Source: Nannochloris sp. 'desiccata' (Eukaryota; Chlorophyta; Trebouxiophyceae; Chlorellales; Chlorellaceae). Taken from it: a stretch of DNA of 64,000 nucleotides. The translations under genes were made by a program, and so were the position numbers. How positions within the stretch are numbered: position 1 is the first letter of the stretch; every line of letters starts with the position of its first letter. A model generated the notes under the pieces. The model saw only the letters and a list, made by a program, of their open reading frames with translations. It ran no database searches and had not been told where the DNA came from. The stretch is taken from the NCBI GenBank assembly GCA_019044685.2, contig JAGTXX020000011.1:992001-1056000 (forward strand). Reading direction: 5' to 3'. This document shows positions 32,814-43,287 of the stretch, piece after piece.

Positions 32814-33481
32814 AACACCTTCTCTAAACTAAATTGAGGTAATATAGCTTGCTATTAGCCAAGACGCATGGTCACACCCAAGCGGCTAAAAAGCAATTTT
32901 ACCGTAAATTTCAACCACCCCTGTAACCGGACCCCTGCCGAACTTGACTGACTGTCTATTTAGGGAGACAATGGGCAGAAAATCTAACAAGTTGTGCGCA
33001 GTAATTGCTTAATATTTAAAGCTCTATTCTACTCAAAACAAGGGCTGGCAAATGCTGCGGTGCTAAGTAAAAGAGTTGTTGGGAAATAATTTTAAATATT
33101 CATAAGCGGGCTTCAACGGGGCAGCGACAGTTGGAAAATTGTTTTGTTCAACCGCTTAGGTGTGAATGCGAGTAATTTAAATAAATTCTTTTTGTTTATT
33201 CTCTCATATTGTCTGTCTTACACACATTTCTTTTCTGACCATCATCTCATGATCCTCCGTGACGCTCTTAACTCATGTTGAATTAACTAATTATCAACTA
33301 CACTCATACCGGCTTGTGTATTGACAACGTCAAATGTCTATTTTGTATCGCAATTTATTTGTTCATTTACAATTGTCAATCTTATCTAGTTTTTATTAAA
33401 TCGAAAAAAAAGGAAAATTTCGAATTTTTTCATGGTGTATAAAAAGAAAATTTAATTAGGAAAAGTGATTGCTGGTTCATT
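32814..33481. other. Convergent AT-rich gap
   Basis: 668 bp between the protease stop and the kelch gene stop. AT-rich with poly(A) near 33405. No gene or repeat family recognised. Confidence 0.4.
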
Positions 33482-35903
33482 TCATTCGTTGGTGTGTTCT
33501 TGCTGCTCTTGATACTGTTCGGAGGAAGGAGGAGGACCTGCAATGAAACTGTCTTCCTCCTCCTCTTCTGTTACTACTTCCTCTTTTAATTGCCCTCCAC
33601 CACCAATATCCCCACCAGAAGCGACAGCAGCAAGGAGCTTTCTATAGTCTTCTAAAATCGATGCTACGTCCTTCATTCTAATATCTTCTGCTGTCCAATG
33701 CATGTACCTCCCACTCAACAACGTATCTGTGTGGAACAACGCGTCAGGCCCCAGTGTAGCTACCGCAACAGCCCATCCCGCTCGAGCGATGCGACGGTAG
33801 TCTGTCATCAATATTGGCAAGCTGCCAAGTTTTAGTTCCGAGGGCAGAACAGAGGACAAATATTCTCGAGCAGCGAGAACCAGCTCTTCGCGGGTGGTAT
33901 CTACCCCTAACAAACTACGTCCTAGTGAGATCAACCCTTCATCGTCGACAGCGTCGCCAACAGGCGGAGCAAAAACACTTGACCCAGCAGAGGTTGTAGG
34001 AACGGAGGCAAGAGCATCGCCACCACCTGGCACTGCAGGGTAGCCTAACCGGCCTTTTAAGGTAGTTAACGCAGTATTCGCTAATTGTGGCACGACAGTT
34101 TGTAGTGAACTTGGTAATCCAGCCCAATAAGATCCATTGACACCAGCTAGAGGACCGACTGCTGCTGGCCTTTCGTATTGCTGTTGTTGTGACTGTTGGC
34201 CGCTGCCGAGCGATAGTAGCGGTGGTGGTGGCGGTCCTATTGCTGGCTGGTGTTGGACTGCAAGCTGTTTTTCTAAATCTGATAACGTGACGAGGTCAGA
34301 TGTTTCTGGTAGAGAAATATCTTCTAAACTAAGCCACCACGCATCTCCCAGAGTGGTGGTACCGTCAGTTCCTGGAAGAAAGAAAGAAAGAAACAAGAAG
34401 GCAAAACGATGTAAACAATACATTTTCGAAATCTCTCCTTCACAAAGAAACGTTTCTGTTGTGAAGAAAGAGAAAGAGGACGCTACAGTTTGTGCCTTCC
34501 CTAAATCTACCCCCTGTGGCCACGGCAATATCTGCTCAAAGGGGTCTAGCGGGCTGACTGGTATTTTATTCTTGCGCAACGGAATGGCCCCAAAGCCGGA
34601 TAAAAAGAAAGAAATGTTTCTAGAACAGAAAAATTTCAACGGCATGTGGGGTAAAGTGATGTTGCGCTCGCAAAATAGATAATCAAAATTCGCCGTCCTA
34701 AAGTAAATATCAGCGTGTTGGGTCTTTAATAATTAATAAAACTCACCTCCATATAAAAAGAATCTGCCGTCTTTCAAAGCGCATAGAGTATGCTTCTCTC
34801 GAGCCACCGGCGTTGCTGATGCTGCACTACTACGACTACTGCCAATTGCCGGTTCTACTGATCTCCACTGCAGAGTATCCATTTGACGCTGTAAAAGTAC
34901 CACATCCATCAAATATTCACTTTGTTTCTTAATTCCAAGCAACGATTTCTGCTCAGAACGTCCTCCTGCAAAGATAATACCACCCCATGGTGTTGCTGAA
35001 GCTGCTGCGTGTCCTCTCCTGGGTGCTGGAGCTGGGCCAGGTAGTTGCAACTGCGTCCATTGAGGTGTTGCTGACGCTGGAGCGTGTATTGTAAAATCTA
35101 CCCTTGAAGCACTCTCATCGCCTATAACACCTCTTAAAGACCACAAGTCATTGCTGGGCCCTACAGTAACGATGTCACCGCCAAAAACAAGTACTCTGTT
35201 GCCTAGAGAAAACAATGTTGATGAACAGCGAGCTCGAGGTTTTGAACCGCTTGAGATCCCTACCTCACTCCAAGAAGAGGTATTGAGATCATATATCCAT
35301 ACATCGTCAAGTCTTCTATTGGAAGCATCGGCTCCGCCGTATATTAATAGTCTGTGGTCGTCTAGGGGGACGATTGAAGATCGGTCACGAGGATTCGGGG
35401 CGGGATGGTCCGGGGAAGCGTCTTTTCTTTCCCATTGCCAGGTGTCTGTATCTAACACCCACAAGTCGTTAAATTGATGGAGACGCTTTTGTTCAGGGAG
35501 ATACACGTGCCCTGCGAAGATATAGACACGGGGGCCTATAGAACAGGCTGCGTGGAACGCTCTAGCTGCCGGGCCAAGGGCGCTTGGCTCTAAATCGAGC
35601 CATTGTTCATTTGCGACTTGTAGAACAGAGAGGTCAGCAAGAGCTGCTTTCTGGGAATTGATGCCACCATGAATGACAACAAGCTCGGTGCCAAACTCCT
35701 ATAAAATATTGGAACAACAATTTGATCAGACTTCCAGGAAAATAAACAGGAGTTTCTTTGAGATATTGCGGATTTGCAATTTGGTTGAGGTTTAGAATTA
35801 CCTCTATTTTATCTATAACAGCACAAATATGACCACATCGCGCCGAAGGCGGCTGCAAGTAAGTAGCAGCATTCCATTGCAAGGATAACGTGCTCAGTGT
35901 CAT
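33482..35903 (-). CDS. Kelch-repeat protein with conserved-looking C-terminal helical domain
   Basis: Three exons, 35802-35903, 34747-35698 and 33482-34371, giving 647 residues. The joined N-terminal 400 residues hold about six kelch blades with the usual pattern (double Gly, then Y...W). Examples are LVVIHGGINSQKAALADLSVL, VYIFAGHVYLPEQ, LLIYGGADASNRRLDDVWIYD, VLVFGGDIVTVG, IIFAGGRSEQ and FFLYGGTDGTTTLGDAWWLSL, the last spanning the second intron. A kelch propeller usually binds a protein partner. A Gln/Pro-rich linker follows, then about 130 residues (ISLGRSLLGVDTTREELVLAAREYLSS) that look helical but match nothing I know. The end is acidic (EEVVTEEEEED). No F-box, BTB or phosphatase domain is present. 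Cellular role unknown. Confidence 0.82.
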
Positions 35904-36101
35904 CTGGGGACCATTGCACGCAGTATGGAATATTTGAGAAAAAACGAAAAGTAAAATTAAGGCCCAATGAAAACAAATGCAATAGTATTAGTATGCTAAC
36001 TCAACCAAGAGAGTTTAAATTAATAAAAAACCTGCTGACCTTCAAATGGCACAAAATCAATTACAAACAATTTGCCTTAAAAACACGAAAATGCGAAAAA
36101 T
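35904..36101. promoter_or_regulatory. Divergent promoter region, kelch / DnaJ
   Basis: 198 bp separate the two start codons, the tightest head-to-head pair in the window. A/T-rich, no clear TATA. Confidence 0.45.
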
Positions 36102-37181
36102 ATGACAGTATTTTGCGCCGGGTTTGGCAGCAGGATTCTGCATTATCCTCTAGATGCTCGCATTCGTCATCATAAATCACGTCGAATCCAATCTCGCGCT
36201 GCCAAGCAAGCTGACTACTACCAAGTACTTGAACTGGACAGTAGATTTGCTACTGATGCTGACATAAAAGCTGCATATCGTCGTTTGGCCCGTAAGTGGC
36301 ATCCTGACGTCTCTACAGTCCCAGAAGCCGCCACGATATTTCAAAATTTAACTCGTGCCTTTGAAGTCCTTTCGGATGAGGAGCGCAGAGCAGATTATGA
36401 TCGGAATTTAGCTTCCAATTCTACAAGCGCAACCTCTCAAAAATCCAGCCCTGACGTTCACTCAACACTTGCACTATCAATAGAAGAAGCAATCTTAGGA
36501 GGGCTTCATAGGGTAACCACAAAGTGTCTTTCCCAATGTTCCCGGTGTAAAGGCAGTGGTGGGGCTCCTGGAGCTCGTTCTGAAAAGTGCCAAGTCTGTA
36601 AAGGACGAGGCGATATATTCAAAACTAAAAACAACAATGCGACCGGAGAAACGTCAACCGCCTTGATCGAGTGCCCAGCATGTGGCGGCAGAGGCTTGTT
36701 AATAATAGATTGCTGCCCAAAATGCAATGGGGTTGGTTTATCTCGAATGACGCGGGAAATAGAGCTTACGGTTCCAGCAGGGGTAGAGAACGGAACAACT
36801 ATAAAAGTAGCTCGAGAGGGGGACGTTGGAGAAAGCGGAGGTCTCAAAGGTGATTTAATTATACATATTACGGTACTTCCTTGTCAAGAACTGCAAAGAA
36901 TAGGCTTCGATTTGTATTCCGAAGTGAGAATACCGCTATTTATGGCGATATTAGGTGGACGAGTGCAAGTTCAGACGCTAGTGAATGGCCCAAAGCAGCT
37001 TGTAGTACCGCCTGGCACCTCTCATGGCTCGCAGTTGAGTTTAGCAAAGGCGGGTGTCCTAGGGAAAGGAGCGCATCACTATAAAGTACGAATAGAGGTA
37101 CCGAGGGAGTTGGGTGAAAAAGAAATTGAACTAATACGAAAGTTGGCTAACGTTACAGCAGGGGGTGCTATGGAGAAATGA
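36102..37181 (+). CDS. Type-I (DnaJA) Hsp40, organelle-targeted
   Basis: Single exon, 359 residues. Residues 1-37 are basic and Ser/Arg-rich (ARIRHHKSRRIQSRAAK), fitting a plastid or mitochondrial presequence. The J domain spans about 38-102 with HPD at 67-69. A canonical Gly/Phe linker is short or absent; instead there is a Ser/Thr-rich stretch. The zinc-binding cysteine region has all four repeats: C146-x2-C149, C163-x2-C166, C191-x2-C194 and C205-x2-C208. The two C-terminal substrate-binding domains follow (LTVPAGVENGTTIKVAREGD, VVPPGTSHGSQLSLAKAGV). Function by family: stimulates Hsp70 ATPase and delivers substrates. The absence of introns contrasts with most neighbours. An in-frame alternative start is not evident. 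Confidence 0.9.
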   Translation: MTVFCAGFGSRILHYPLDARIRHHKSRRIQSRAAKQADYYQVLELDSRFATDADIKAAYRRLARKWHPDVSTVPEAATIFQNLTRAFEVLSDEERRADYDRNLASNSTSATSQKSSPDVHSTLALSIEEAILGGLHRVTTKCLSQCSRCKGSGGAPGARSEKCQVCKGRGDIFKTKNNNATGETSTALIECPACGGRGLLIIDCCPKCNGVGLSRMTREIELTVPAGVENGTTIKVAREGDVGESGGLKGDLIIHITVLPCQELQRIGFDLYSEVRIPLFMAILGGRVQVQTLVNGPKQLVVPPGTSHGSQLSLAKAGVLGKGAHHYKVRIEVPRELGEKEIELIRKLANVTAGGAMEK

Positions 37182-37377
37182 ATGATTCAAATAATCGAGT
37201 ACGTCCTTTGCTACACAAATTTCAATATTAAATGCTCTACTGTACTATGTCGTACTCAAATATTATGTTTTGTATTAAATTTTACGAGAATAATGCCCTG
37301 TTTCTTATCTCTTGAAAAAACTTTTCCTCTTGGCAATTTCACAAACAAAAACAACAATAGATACTAAGAGCACCCTT
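37182..37377. other. Convergent 3' region between DnaJ and CYP28-like genes
   Basis: 196 bp, AT-rich, no gene seen. Confidence 0.35.
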
Positions 37378-38426
37378 CTACAACACTCCACTACCTGTAA
37401 TCAACACTGCTTTCAACGGTTTCCCCCACTTGGCGCTTGTCTTCGATGCCCTTTCATCTCCAATAAATTTAGCTAAATCATTAAACGCTTTCCCGTTGCC
37501 CTTGGGCGGTTGGAACGTTGGCACCCTAGAAATCGACGAAATAACATCCAGCCCTTCAAGCGTCACCCCAAATACAATATTCTCACCGTCTAAAGATTGG
37601 GCAGGGGCGGGTCCTGTGGTAATTAAAAAACTCAAAGGGCGGTAGGAGCCAGAAAATTTAATAGAGTTGTCATCTTCATTTTCAGAAAGATTTAACGAGA
37701 CAGTTCCTGGTTTGCGATGATCTAGTTTAAAAGCAACTGAAGAGAGTACATCGGGATTGCGTGTTATCTCTGCTGGAGGGTCTAAAAGACCGCTGCGTTT
37801 TGGGCCCTGCGTGCCTGCAACGAGCCACTGCCCGGGAATTATCTTGCTCAAGCAAGTTCCGTTTAATGCTTGGGTTGTGATTAAAGTTTTGAAATTTGCG
37901 ACTGTACCTGGTGCTGCGTTGCCGTATAAACCGATCACAACTCGGCCAAGAGCTTCAGGATCTGAGCACAGGATGGATTTGTCTCCTAAACGGCGATCAT
38001 TTCGAACGCCTTCAGGGCAGAGACCGAATTCTAAATAGACTCGATCTGTAATAGCATCTAATTGAACTTGTGGTGCTGCTGCTGGGGTTGCTACTTCTGC
38101 AGCAAAGGTTATGTCATTTTGGGAAAGAGTGAGCAAAGGGATGGTTGCTGCAAGGCCGGTCAGGAGAGTAACACGGCGACGAGAGTGAAGAACATCCGCG
38201 GGAGTTGAAGTGAGAGATGGAGTGTTTGTGTCGTGAGAAGAGTTATTCGCTTCAACTCTGCGCACGCGCATCTTCCTGAAGGGTTTAAATTGAGGCAACT
38301 TCCTGAAGGGTTAGATTGGTATAGAGAAGCCAGCCTATATGATCCGAAACAACATGTAGAATGATCTTACCTGCCAGTCAACCTGGGCTTGACAGATCCT
38401 GGTGCTTGAAGAGCTCTGCAATGCAT
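37378..38426 (-). CDS. Thylakoid-lumen cyclophilin, CYP28-like
   Basis: Two exons, 38371-38426 and 37378-38302, giving 326 residues. A basic transit peptide (MHCRALQAPGSVKPRL) is followed by a twin-arginine lumen signal, SRRRVTLLTGLAATIPLL, with cleavage likely after ...FAA. The mature part matches plant CYP28 throughout: TDRVYLEFGLCPEG, PEALGRVVIGLYG, ARTGP-type segment FLITTGPAPAQSLDGENIVFG and FIGDERASKTSAKWGKPLK. Typical PPIase active-site residues are altered: the FHRIIPGFMCQGG region reads LSKIIPGQWLVAG, so the catalytic Arg55 equivalent is Lys and Phe60/Gln63 are lost. It is probably a lumenal chaperone or scaffold rather than an efficient isomerase. An unusual duplicate of CCCTTCAGGAAG straddles the acceptor site. 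Head to head with the next gene. Confidence 0.88.
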
Positions 38427-38666
38427 TGTAATTTGTACCATTACGAAAGTTTATACTTTTGGAATGCTGAAATTGCGTGAATTCCCTGATGAAACAAGTT
38501 TTCGAGTTCGTCATGCTAGAAAAGCAGCACCCTTCTATCTATTACTCTCGTACTTAAGGAACATTTTCACTTATGCTCTGATTTTACTACTGACTTCAGA
38601 CTTCACAACCGGGCCGATTCAGTTGATTGGTGCACCACACTTTGGAGTAGATTACAAATTGGAACA

Positions 38667-39452
38667 ATGGCTGATCTGTGGAAAAATAAAGACCCAGCTA
38701 CCTGGGAAGCAATCCTAGACAGATATTACGATATAGTTGCAAACATTGGGAAAGATCGTCTCCTTGAATTAGAAATGTGCGCTCTTTTATATGTATTTAA
38801 CTACAATTCCAAAATAATTGCCGTCGCCGCCTTCCCGTCACTATCCAGGTCTATTCTCTCAATAAAAAGTTCTCTCTTACGATGCAGGTGGTTCCAAGAA
38901 GAACTTCCAGAGATCATTAAAAAAGAAGAAAAGCTCTCTAGCAGCGATATAGTCCGCCTCGTAGAATGGAAAGTCGGGCAAAGAGGGAAGTTCCGCCCCC
39001 GCCTTCTTAATTTTGCCAAAGATCTGACTCCAGAAGCAGTCTCTGACGCTTCTCTTAGATCATTCAACGTGTTGTCAAAATTTGAGTGCACATCTGATGT
39101 TCCTGCGAGCGCTCTAAAAGAAGCTTTAGCACCTTTAACCGAATTGAAGGGCATTGGGCCAGCTACTGCCTCGGCTGCTCTTTCTGCTGCTCACCCTAGC
39201 ATCCCTTTTATGTCAGACGAGGCCATGCAGGCTAGTTTAGGATATAAAGATTACACTGTGAAAGCAGCAGTAGAGGTCACTGCTGCTTTGCAGAAGAAAG
39301 CAAAGGAATTGTCGGCAGCTGCAGGAGGCGGCGGAAGAAAATGGACGGCGCGTGCTGTTGAGCAGTGTTTGTTTGCAGTGACCAAGGAGGCAACTGGGAG
39401 CACAAGGAAAGCAGCAATAAAAGCTGCAGCTCCTAAGAAAAGGAAGCGCTGA
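38667..39452 (+). CDS. Small nuclear-type protein with helix-hairpin-helix motif
   Basis: Two exons, 38667-38776 and 38888-39452, giving 224 residues. The open frame also continues through the intron, but splicing at ATGTGCGC / GCAGGTGG joins LLELE to MWFQEEL and restores a continuous domain seen in fungal, animal and plant proteins I remember only as uncharacterised. That domain reads WEAILDRYYDIV ... LVEWKVGQRGKFRPRLL ... LTELKGIGPATASAAL ... FMSDEA. The GIGPATAS turn is a helix-hairpin-helix like that of DNA glycosylases, but the catalytic Lys/Asp pair of glycosylases is not evident. The C-terminus ends KKRKR, a probable nuclear localisation signal. DNA binding is inferred; function unknown. 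Confidence 0.75.
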   Translation: MADLWKNKDPATWEAILDRYYDIVANIGKDRLLELEMCALLYVFNYNSKIIAVAAFPSLSRSILSIKSSLLRCRWFQEELPEIIKKEEKLSSSDIVRLVEWKVGQRGKFRPRLLNFAKDLTPEAVSDASLRSFNVLSKFECTSDVPASALKEALAPLTELKGIGPATASAALSAAHPSIPFMSDEAMQASLGYKDYTVKAAVEVTAALQKKAKELSAAAGGGGRKWTARAVEQCLFAVTKEATGSTRKAAIKAAAPKKRKR

Positions 39453-39841
39453 TTTTTTTATATTTGAAGTGTAAGAAATAGTGAAGGCACCACCAGCTTC
39501 AAAACTTCAGTTATGTTGGCAGCCACAGCAGCCGTGAAGAGAAGCGAAGACACTTTAATAGCCCAGCAGCGAAGCTTGTCGAAAATGATTAAACTCTTGT
39601 AAATAAAATATTACAGGTGCAGCCAAATATGAAGACTTGGTACCAGTGCTCACAAAACTGCAACTTGGCTTAATTTCAACAAGATCGCTTAACAAGTTTG
39701 GTCCTTGAAAGCTATTCAGCGACGCTGTGTGCCTCTCTAAGATTAGACATTGTCACCCGATTGTATATTTACCAGCGGTAGCATTTGTGCTGCGTATTTT
39801 GAAAGTCAGCAATTCAAATCGTGAAAACTTTAAACATAAAA
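39453..39841. other. Intergenic region before the PP2A B55 gene
   Basis: 389 bp, no gene seen. It contains the HhH gene 3' end and the B55 promoter. Confidence 0.35.
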
Positions 39842-41610
39842 ATGAATATTGAGGGGCCCACGCCTAGCGGCGAGCCTCTAGAGTGGCAGTTTAGTCAAGT
39901 GTTTGGAGAAAGAGCTCCTAATGAAGACATTCAGGAAGGTAAGACTTTAAATTGGTTGTCATCTGTCACTGACAGTTAGACAGGTCAAAGCCAGTTCCAT
40001 AACATGGCATGCGCGGGGTTACTGCATATGTCTTCGTTTACATTGGTACAATAGTTTTGGGATCTCTAGGATTTTTTGCGAAGTAATTGATCGTTTCCCA
40101 TCTCAACATTTCGAACTTGATCGCAGTGGACATTATCTCAGCGGTGGAGTTTGACCACAGCGGAGACATCTTAGCAACTGGTGATAATGGTGGCCGTGTT
40201 GTCGTATTTGAAAGAATAGCTTCGAGGCCTTCAGCTCAAAGCTTCCACCCAGACGAACGCCCGCTTGCTCCTCACCAAATTAGCCCTTATGAATATCGAT
40301 ACTTGACAGAATTCCAGAGTCACGATGCTGAGTTCGACTACCTAAAATCCTTAGAAATTGAAGAAAAGATCAATAAAATTAGATGGCGACGACGTTGGCA
40401 GGGTAGCAACGGTATGTCGATGCTCACAACCAACGACAAGACGGTAAAACTATGGAAAGTCTATGAGAAGAAACTCACGTGCCTATCAGAATTTAACCTA
40501 CAAAACGGTAGTAGTACACTAAATCGTCTTCCCACAGTAGGGCAACCAACGCGGCTAGGGTCCCCAGATAAACTAGCTGTACAAGCACTAGCAGAACGTC
40601 CTTGCGCTGCCGACATTCTTCGAGTCCCCAAAGTAATCTCTACAGAAACTGTCCTCGCAAGTAAATGCCGGAAAGTCTATTCTTCAGCGCATACCTACCA
40701 CATCCACTCCATCTCGATGTCTGCTGATGAAGAAACATTTTTATCTGCCGATGATCTTAGAATTAATTTATGGCATCTCGAAAGACCAGATACCTCGTTC
40801 AATGTAGTTGATATAAAACCTGCTTCTATGGAAGATCTCACTGAAGTCATCACCGCAGCCGACTTCTCACAAAGAGATCCTCATTTATTCGCCTATGCGT
40901 CTTCAAAAGGAAGCATTCGGTTGGCTGATCTTCGAGCTGCTGCTTTATGTGATCACCATACCAAGTTATTTGACGACTCTGAAGGTTCCAGTAACCGGAC
41001 GTTCTTCTCTGAAATAATAGCTAGTGTGACTGAAGTACAGTTTGTACCTCCAGATGGCACTCATTTGATTACGAGAGACTATATGACGATGAAGTTGTGG
41101 GACTTGAGATATGAAGCTGCCCCGGTAGCTACTTACAATATACAAGAGTCCTTGCGGAATAAATTATGTGAATTGTACGAAAATGACGCTATTTTTGATA
41201 AATTTGATCTTACTTGCGCTGGAGATGGTAAACATTTCGCTACAGGGACCTATTCAGGGTTCTTTAGGGTATTGCCCAGAAGCGGTGGTGTCGCTGCAGG
41301 AGAGGCGCTCTTAGAGGCATCTCGAGATCCGATGCGGCGAAGATTAGCTCCCTCAGCAGGAAAATTACCGAGTAGATTAGTAGGGTTTGGGCGCAGCGCT
41401 GCTAGAGCTAAATCTGGGGGGGGTAGTTTGGCAAGTGGTGCTGGTTCAGCAGCAGCGTTGGCGAGCGCAGAAGAGTCCTTAGGAAATGACTTGGGTGGAA
41501 AGATTTCACACATCTCATGGAATCCAAAAGAAAATGTGATTGCTACAGCTGCTGCAAATTCTTTATATTTATTCTATGGCAGAGATCCGAAGAAAAATAG
41601 CGAGTGGTGA
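39842..41610 (+). CDS. Protein phosphatase 2A regulatory subunit B (B55 type)
   Basis: Two exons, 39842-39938 and 40127-41610, giving 526 residues. The join gives [35 protein letters not shown], the near-invariant B55 start. All seven blades can be followed: EFDYLKSLEIEEKINKIRW, LTTNDKTVKLWKV, AHTYHIHSISMSADEETFLSADDLRINLW, FNVVDIKPASMEDLTEVITAADF, GSIRLADLR, RDYMTMKLWD, and the final HISWNPKENVIATAAANSLYLF. The acidic groove residues of the family (EEKINKI, SADDLRI) are present. It directs the PP2A core to substrates in mitosis and signalling. An insertion rich in Gly/Ala/Ser (about residues 450-490) before the last blade is the only odd part. No second intron. Confidence 0.94.
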
Positions 41611-42251
41611 TAAGCTTTGGTTGTTGCTTGAGCTTAAACTTGAAAATGACTAGCTATTTATTTTTCGTTCGGACACGTTATTTACGATTGAATTAGGGCC
41701 GTTTGACCCCGGAGGCGGGGTTTCGCTTCGTTTTTTGTCGCGTGTAAGCAAGTGAATGTAGAGCGAGAGCCTCGTTAGGCAGGACTGTGGGTTCTTCTCA
41801 GTACAGTTTTTCTATTCTTTCACAAGTGCTATTATTTGATTAGCTATTTTACAATTTCAATATTTTGTTTGGGTAATATACTCGCAAATCTAACCGCTCT
41901 ACAGTTTTATAAAACAGAAAGAAAGAAACAATGAAAAACCTGCTGCGGCAACTTTGAAAGAAATTTTAATTTTAAGAAGGCGACACTAGCTACGCTACGT
42001 AAAGAGGCATTTATTCGCTGTCGGATTTGTTAGTATTAGTAAGTCATGTTTGAGATCGAATGGCAACGGCTTGCTGCTGGAGGGATGGCATTCTACTCCA
42101 GCATACATAGCAGCACCAGGTCTTATAGTAGGCGTGAAAGGCGGCAATTGACAAAAGTAGACGATGTGTCCTTCTCCCCTAAGTATCTAGCGAGAAGAAG
42201 AGACAATTTAGTAATTATCATTAATCAAGGGTAAACATAATACAAGGAGGT
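41611..42251. other. Convergent gap after the B55 gene
   Basis: 641 bp. It has a small hairpin (GACCCCGGAGGCGGGGTTTC near 41709) and AT-rich flanks. A 62-codon open frame at 42046-42234 shows no protein-like features beyond chance and is not called. Confidence 0.4.
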
Positions 42252-42720
42252 TTAAAGCCCTTGATAGCGCCAAATTTTTGTCCACCAGTTGTATTCATCT
42301 CTACCGGCATGGTTGCTATCGCTAAAGGAATCTGAGAACAAGGCCATTTGCTCAACATCAGGCGGAAGCATGGTGTCTTCACCAGAGAAAAATAAGTCCT
42401 GAACACAAAAGAAAGGAAATCCCGGTTAGTATGAATGAGAGTAAGGAGTTTTTGCATTTTTACCAAGGGGTCTATCTTATTAATCTTACCCCAATGCCAT
42501 GAGACCGAGGGACCTGTTGAGTTTCCTGTTCTTTGGGCCATGGGCAGGATCTAGGCCAACTGCAAAATGCAGACGCATTATTACTATCGTCTGCCTCCAC
42601 CCGCGGGAGAAAATTCCTAGACGAAAAATTTGCTGCTGCTTGCATTGTAATGGTAGCACGCTTGACTATCGCAACGCGACCAATGCCGGCTGCATGTCGA
42701 CCTTGAAGTACGTTATTCAT
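42252..42720 (-). CDS. Small orphan protein, possibly organelle-targeted
   Basis: Two exons, 42490-42720 and 42252-42398, giving 125 residues. Splicing is supported by GGG|GTAAGATT and TGTGTTCAG|GAC, with continuous reading phase. Residues 1-45 are basic and Ala/Ser/Arg-rich with almost no acidic residues (GRVAIVKRATITMQAAANFS), typical of a transit peptide. The mature part is short. It has a Cys/Trp/Pro motif, CSWPRSCPWPKEQ, an acidic middle (GEDTMLPPDVEQ) and an aromatic end, DEYNWWTKIWRYQGL. No membrane helix is visible. I do not recognise the family. The aromatic tail and small size would suit a subunit of an organelle complex, but that is a guess. The gene model itself rests on splice consensus and composition only. 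Confidence 0.6.
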
Positions 42721-43287
42721 TTTCGAAGGCGAGTTCTCGGAAAAACTCCCAATTTTGTGGTGGCCTAGAGAAATGTGATGATTTCGGAGCTAAGCAAGTC
42801 TGAATGCCACGCGTACCCAATATAGCTATCCCTTTTTATTAACCCAATAGCGCCTATATTTCAAATTAACAAATAAAACGACCATCCGGAACTTGCTGCA
42901 GTTTGCTTTATGACCTGTGGTCGCTCTGGATCAAGCTGGATTTTGCCACAGCCCTCCGGAACTGTTGAACAACCCTAACATTTCCTTAAACCCCTACCCA
43001 TAAACCTTCGTTTTTAGAACCCAAAAGGACCCCAAAAACCGTTAAGGGTATGTGTGTGGATGGTTATGGTTGTAAACTGTAAGCCCGCCCTGCCCCTAAA
43101 CACTTTTAACATTTAAAGTGTTTGGGGGTGCGGTGGGCAGTGAAAAGAGGGTGTAAACAAAAAAAGATCTCTAGAAAGATATCACAGATAGAATACGTTC
43201 TATATTATTAACTACTATACAATAGGAGGGGTAGAAGTTCAAAGTTCGCCTAACATTACTGGTAAGTAGTATTTGTATTTAATGCTT
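42721..43287. other. Upstream region with telomere-like and inverted-repeat sequence
   Basis: 567 bp. It holds the promoter of the small orphan gene and the ABCG 3' UTR. It contains C-rich stretches (AACCCTAACA, AAACCCCTACCC) near 42971-43000 and the inverted repeat at 43084-43140. Confidence 0.45.
43084..43140. repeat. Imperfect inverted repeat (hairpin)
   Basis: The left arm CCGCCCTGCCCCTAAACACTTT and the right arm AAAGTGTTTGGGGGTGCGGTG face each other across about 9 bases. The inner AAACACTTT/AAAGTGTTT part is perfect and the G/C-rich outer part has mismatches. It lies beyond the ABCG stop codon and may be a small foldback element or an RNA hairpin. Confidence 0.6.

Noticed and set aside
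41706..41726. GACCCC...GGGGTT hairpin as a terminator
   Set aside because: Intrinsic terminators are a bacterial device; in this nuclear context the short hairpin has no established role.
42046..42234. 62-codon open frame after the B55 gene
   Set aside because: Short, Arg/Ser-rich, no recognisable motif and no splice partner.
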